From an archaeon UBA583 (GTDB taxonomy: Archaea; Nanobdellota; Nanobdellia; Woesearchaeales; UBA583), in contig DAXK01000016.1 in NCBI GenBank assembly GCA_002506365.1, forward strand, positions 1 to 7,449: a DNA stretch of 7,449 nt. Reading direction: 5' to 3'. A program made the position numbers and the translations under genes. Below, in pieces: positions 5,839 through 7,449 of the stretch; the stretch's first letter is position 1; each line of letters begins with the position of its first letter. The notes under the pieces were generated by a model. The model was not told the origin of the DNA and did no database searches. It was given only the letters and a program-made list of their open reading frames with translations.

Positions 5839-6224
5839 TTTGTGGTTATTTATTATTAATAGGTTTAATTAATAGTATATTTATTATACGAACTTTTTAT
5901 TTTATATAGTTTTGTAACTACATAAAGTATGATTAGGTTAATTAAATTATATGAATTTATTTTGATGTTTTAAGATTAATTTAAAGTATAAAATTTAAAT
6001 TTAATATAATTTAAATATTAAAAAATAGTTTTAGTTAATATTAATATTATATTAATAATTAAAAATATCTTGTAAAGGTTAATTTAAATTAAAATTATTG
6101 ATAAATATATAATTAAAGATAATTTTGTAATATCAAATTTAAAAATAAGATCAAAAAATATGGTAAAATTAAAAAATAAGTAAAAATATAGATTATAAAA
6201 CTAAAAATAAAAGTTAAATTATAT
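5839..6224. other. 386-bp A+T-rich gap between the iron transporter and xerA genes
   Basis: No gene is supported on either strand; stops are frequent in all frames. Minus-strand T-runs just after the transporter stop (about 6138-6215) fit U-tract termination. At 5979-5993 the sequence ATTTAAAGTATAAAA equals the TATA half of the two 42-bp promoter blocks, without their upstream element, about 140 bp ahead of xerA. A dif-like inverted repeat lies at 5900-5927. The rest (6001-6120) is low-complexity TTAATATTA-type sequence in which I see nothing definite. Confidence 0.5.
5900..5927. other. dif-like 28-bp inverted repeat overlapping a possible xerA TATA box
   Basis: Left arm TTTTATATAGT (5900-5910) and right arm ACTACATAAAG (5917-5927) are inverted repeats at 9 of 11 positions, around a 6-bp spacer (5911-5916). 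An 11-6-11 layout is that of bacterial and archaeal dif sites. On the minus strand the left arm is also a plausible TATA box (CTATATAAAA) for xerA. A similar inverted repeat is expected about once per window by chance at this composition, so location is the main support. Confidence 0.3.
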
Positions 6225-7178
6225 TTAAATATCTATTCCAATATACTTTTTAACTAAAAAACCAACCCCAAAACTAATTGCTGCAACTCCAAGAGAGATG
6301 ATTGCCATTGTGAAAAATTTCTTTTTGAAAGAAACATTTTTCGCAATAGCAATATAACTTGTATAACTTAAAATAATTAAAACAGTCATAACTAACATTG
6401 CTGAAACTGAATATAAAATATTTGTAAAAATAAAATATGGTGCTACTAAAAATGCTACTGTGATTACATAAGCAATTCCAGTATACATTGCTGATTTTAG
6501 AGCTGATTTTTCAGCAACTACTCCATCTTCCTCATCTTCTTGTGAAGATAAGTATTCACTCGCCGCCATAGATAGAGATGCTGCAACCCCCATAATTAAT
6601 CCAGTAATTCCAACTACATTTGAATTAGCAAATGCTAAACTTAATCCAGCTAGAGTTCCAGTTAATTCTACAAGTGCATCATTTAATCCTAAAACTACTG
6701 ATCCTGCGTAAGATAATTTTTCATCATTTAAAATTGCAATTAACATATGTTCGTGTTTTTCTTCATCATATGAAATTTCAGTTGCTTGAGGATATACTTT
6801 TGAAGCTCTTTCGTAAAACTCTTGAGCATCAACTTCTCCAGATTCCATCAATCTTAGTGTAAAAGTTAAACCTAAAATAGATGCAAATTTTGTATATAAT
6901 GAAATTTTTAATTTATCTGGTTTAATTTGTTTTCCTAAAATTTTTGCCCAAATATTATAATGTTTTAATTCATCTTTTGCGATATCATTTAAGATTTTTT
7001 TATTTTCCTTATCTTTAGTTTTTTCAGCTAAAACTTTATAGATGTGATATTCAGTAATTTCATTTTTTGCTTGAATTAAAATTTGTTTTTCTAATTCCTT
7101 TTCTGAAAAAGTTTCAAAATTTTTATTTTTAATTTTATTAAGATTGTTATTTTTGATATTATTTAATTTTTTAATCAT
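6225..7178 (-). CDS. Ferritin-like/VIT1 fusion: membrane iron (or manganese) transporter
   Basis: This 317-residue protein joins a cytoplasmic di-iron four-helix domain to a CCC1/VIT1-type transporter, the architecture of erythrin-vacuolar iron transport proteins and bacterial MbfA, which exports iron to limit toxicity. The ferritin-like half (about 28-153) shows paired metal ligands: E40 (with E43), E70-x-x-H73 in AKDELKHY, E112/E115 in MESGEVDA, and E139-x-x-H142 in YDEEKHEHM. The transporter half starts with GLNDALVELTGTLAGLSLAF (164-183), the VIT family signature, followed by MAASEYLSSQ and about five membrane helices to the C-terminus. The first 20 residues are a Lys/Asn-rich low-complexity stretch. 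No other Met precedes the conserved part, and a TATA-like box about 29 bp ahead supports the start. An array of inverted half-sites between that box and the ATG suggests metal-dependent repression. The transported ion (Fe or Mn) cannot be decided from sequence. Confidence 0.9.
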   Translation of the reverse strand: MIKKLNNIKNNNLNKIKNKNFETFSEKELEKQILIQAKNEITEYHIYKVLAEKTKDKENKKILNDIAKDELKHYNIWAKILGKQIKPDKLKISLYTKFASILGLTFTLRLMESGEVDAQEFYERASKVYPQATEISYDEEKHEHMLIAILNDEKLSYAGSVVLGLNDALVELTGTLAGLSLAFANSNVVGITGLIMGVAASLSMAASEYLSSQEDEEDGVVAEKSALKSAMYTGIAYVITVAFLVAPYFIFTNILYSVSAMLVMTVLIILSYTSYIAIAKNVSFKKKFFTMAIISLGVAAISFGVGFLVKKYIGIDI

Positions 7179-7204
7179 CTAAATAATTTAGATTAATCTA
7201 AATT
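7177..7204. promoter_or_regulatory. Alternating triple half-site operator at the iron-transporter start
   Basis: ATCTAAAT occurs at 7177-7184, inverted (ATTTAGAT) at 7186-7193, and direct again at 7196-7203. The second and third form a perfect 20-bp palindrome, AATTTAGATTAATCTAAATT (7185-7204). The first and second form a 17-bp odd palindrome touching the start codon. The array lies between the TATA-like box and the ATG, where a bound repressor would block transcription. The layout resembles DtxR/IdeR/MntR operators (TTAGGnnnnnCCTAA-like), which suits an iron/manganese gene. Confidence 0.6.
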
Positions 7205-7212
7205 TAAAAAGT
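7203..7212 (-). promoter_or_regulatory. TATA-like box of the iron-transporter gene
   Basis: The minus strand reads ACTTTTTAAA, centred about 29 bp before the ATG at 7178. This would give a leaderless or nearly leaderless mRNA. It abuts the palindromic operator. Confidence 0.4.
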
Positions 7213-7230
7213 CTTGTTTTTATTAACAAG
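7213..7230. repeat. Inverted repeat CTTGTT-N6-AACAAG upstream of the iron-transporter promoter
   Basis: Perfect 6-bp arms flank a 6-bp spacer, just upstream of the TATA-like box in the direction of the transporter gene. It could be a second regulator site near the TFB-binding position, or chance. Confidence 0.3.
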
Positions 7231-7268
7231 ATAAGATAAAATAAAATATAATTTTTATTTCGTAAGTC

Positions 7269-7293
7269 ATTTTAAATCCAATTGATTTAAAAT
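7269..7293. repeat. Inverted repeat ATTTTAAATC-N5-GATTTAAAAT
   Basis: Perfect 10-bp arms flank a 5-bp loop in the gap between rlmH and the iron-transporter gene. It may be a processed or terminating 3' hairpin of the rlmH transcript. Confidence 0.45.
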
Positions 7294-7303
7294 TGATATG
7301 CGC

Positions 7304-7347
7304 GCCAACCTATGGTTGATGGCATAAATATTTATATGAAATATTTA
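7304..7347. repeat. Two adjacent inverted repeats at the end of rlmH
   Basis: CAACC (7306-7310) and GGTTG (7314-7318) form a short GC-rich stem around TAT. Next to it TAAATATTT (7325-7333) and AAATATTTA (7339-7347) form a 9-bp stem that overlaps the rlmH stop codon. Together with the neighbouring inverted repeats they fill most of this 166-bp gap. They may act as a 3' end for the rlmH mRNA. Confidence 0.35.
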
Positions 7348-7449
7348 TTTTGTATAAGGAATATTTTTATCAAAACAATAATGTCTGTAAATTTGTTCTA
7401 CTAACATATAAAGTGCTTGTTCGTGTGTAACAATCATTTTACTTAAAGA
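7345..7449 (-). CDS. rlmH: RlmH-type SPOUT rRNA methyltransferase, C-terminal 34 residues only
   Basis: The frame runs from the window edge to a TAA at 7345-7347. It encodes SLSKMIVTHEQALYMLVEQI followed by YRHYCFDKNIPYTK. This matches the end of RlmH, where LS-S-MT-PH leads to a helix ending in (I/V)EQ-YR and then a C-terminal PYHK/YH. Bacterial RlmH is a dimeric SPOUT enzyme with a C-terminal knot that methylates N3 of pseudouridine 1915 in helix 69 of 23S rRNA. Archaeal homologues exist, but their substrate is not something I can confirm. The last residues read PYTK, so the usual histidine after the tyrosine is replaced by threonine. The N-terminal and SAM-binding glycine region lie outside the window. 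Confidence 0.8.
   Translation of the reverse strand, partial: SLSKMIVTHEQALYMLVEQIYRHYCFDKNIPYTK

Noticed and set aside
5839..6224. Replication origin in the A+T-rich gap
   Set aside because: No origin-recognition-box repeats and no cdc6/orc gene are visible; the A+T richness matches the other gaps.
6632..6862. Plus-strand open frame of 76 codons
   Set aside because: Antisense to the ferritin-VIT1 junction; a repetitive Leu/Ile/His-rich product with no recognisable feature.

Overview
The window is strongly A+T-rich (well over 70% by eye), and every gene I can support lies on the minus strand. The organism is an archaeon. It has a replication factor C large subunit with the archaeal C-terminal domain, a short XerA-type tyrosine recombinase with the archaeal tail, and TATA boxes about 25 nt ahead of start codons, as expected for leaderless transcripts. 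Very low GC, compact genes and a divergent clamp loader suggest a DPANN lineage (Woesearchaeota/Pacearchaeota-like). That placement is inference; other AT-rich archaea are not excluded.

Layout, reading right to left in the direction of transcription. (1) 7345-7449: the last 34 codons of an RlmH-type SPOUT rRNA methyltransferase. (2) 7178-7344: a gap full of inverted repeats, including a perfect 20-bp palindrome and a third half-site placed on the start of the next gene. (3) 6225-7178: a ferritin-like domain fused to a VIT1/CCC1 iron/manganese transporter. (4) 5839-6224: an A+T-rich gap with a dif-like 28-bp inverted repeat near xerA. (5) 5017-5838: an intact tyrosine recombinase. (6) 4567-5016: a structured intergenic region holding a second, diverged copy of the recombinase's last 12 codons, several hairpins and a GC-rich 9-mer present twice. 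(7) 3205-4566: rfcL. (8) 2338-3054: a C-terminally membrane-anchored, probably Ig-like surface protein. (9) 1-2200: two tandem sensor-type proteins with extracellular double-CACHE regions, joined by an ATGA overlap. The first has no output domain and the second runs off the window.

Three signals stand out. The sensor operon and the surface-protein gene each have their own copy of a 42-bp promoter block (37/42 identical, no gaps), so they are probably co-regulated. The iron-transporter gene has an alternating array of three ATCTAAAT half-sites between its TATA box and start codon, which resembles a DtxR-family metal-responsive operator. The duplicated recombinase tail differs from the intact gene only at synonymous positions. 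It therefore comes from a diverged homologue that was under selection, and marks a past integration or recombination event at the 3' end of xerA.
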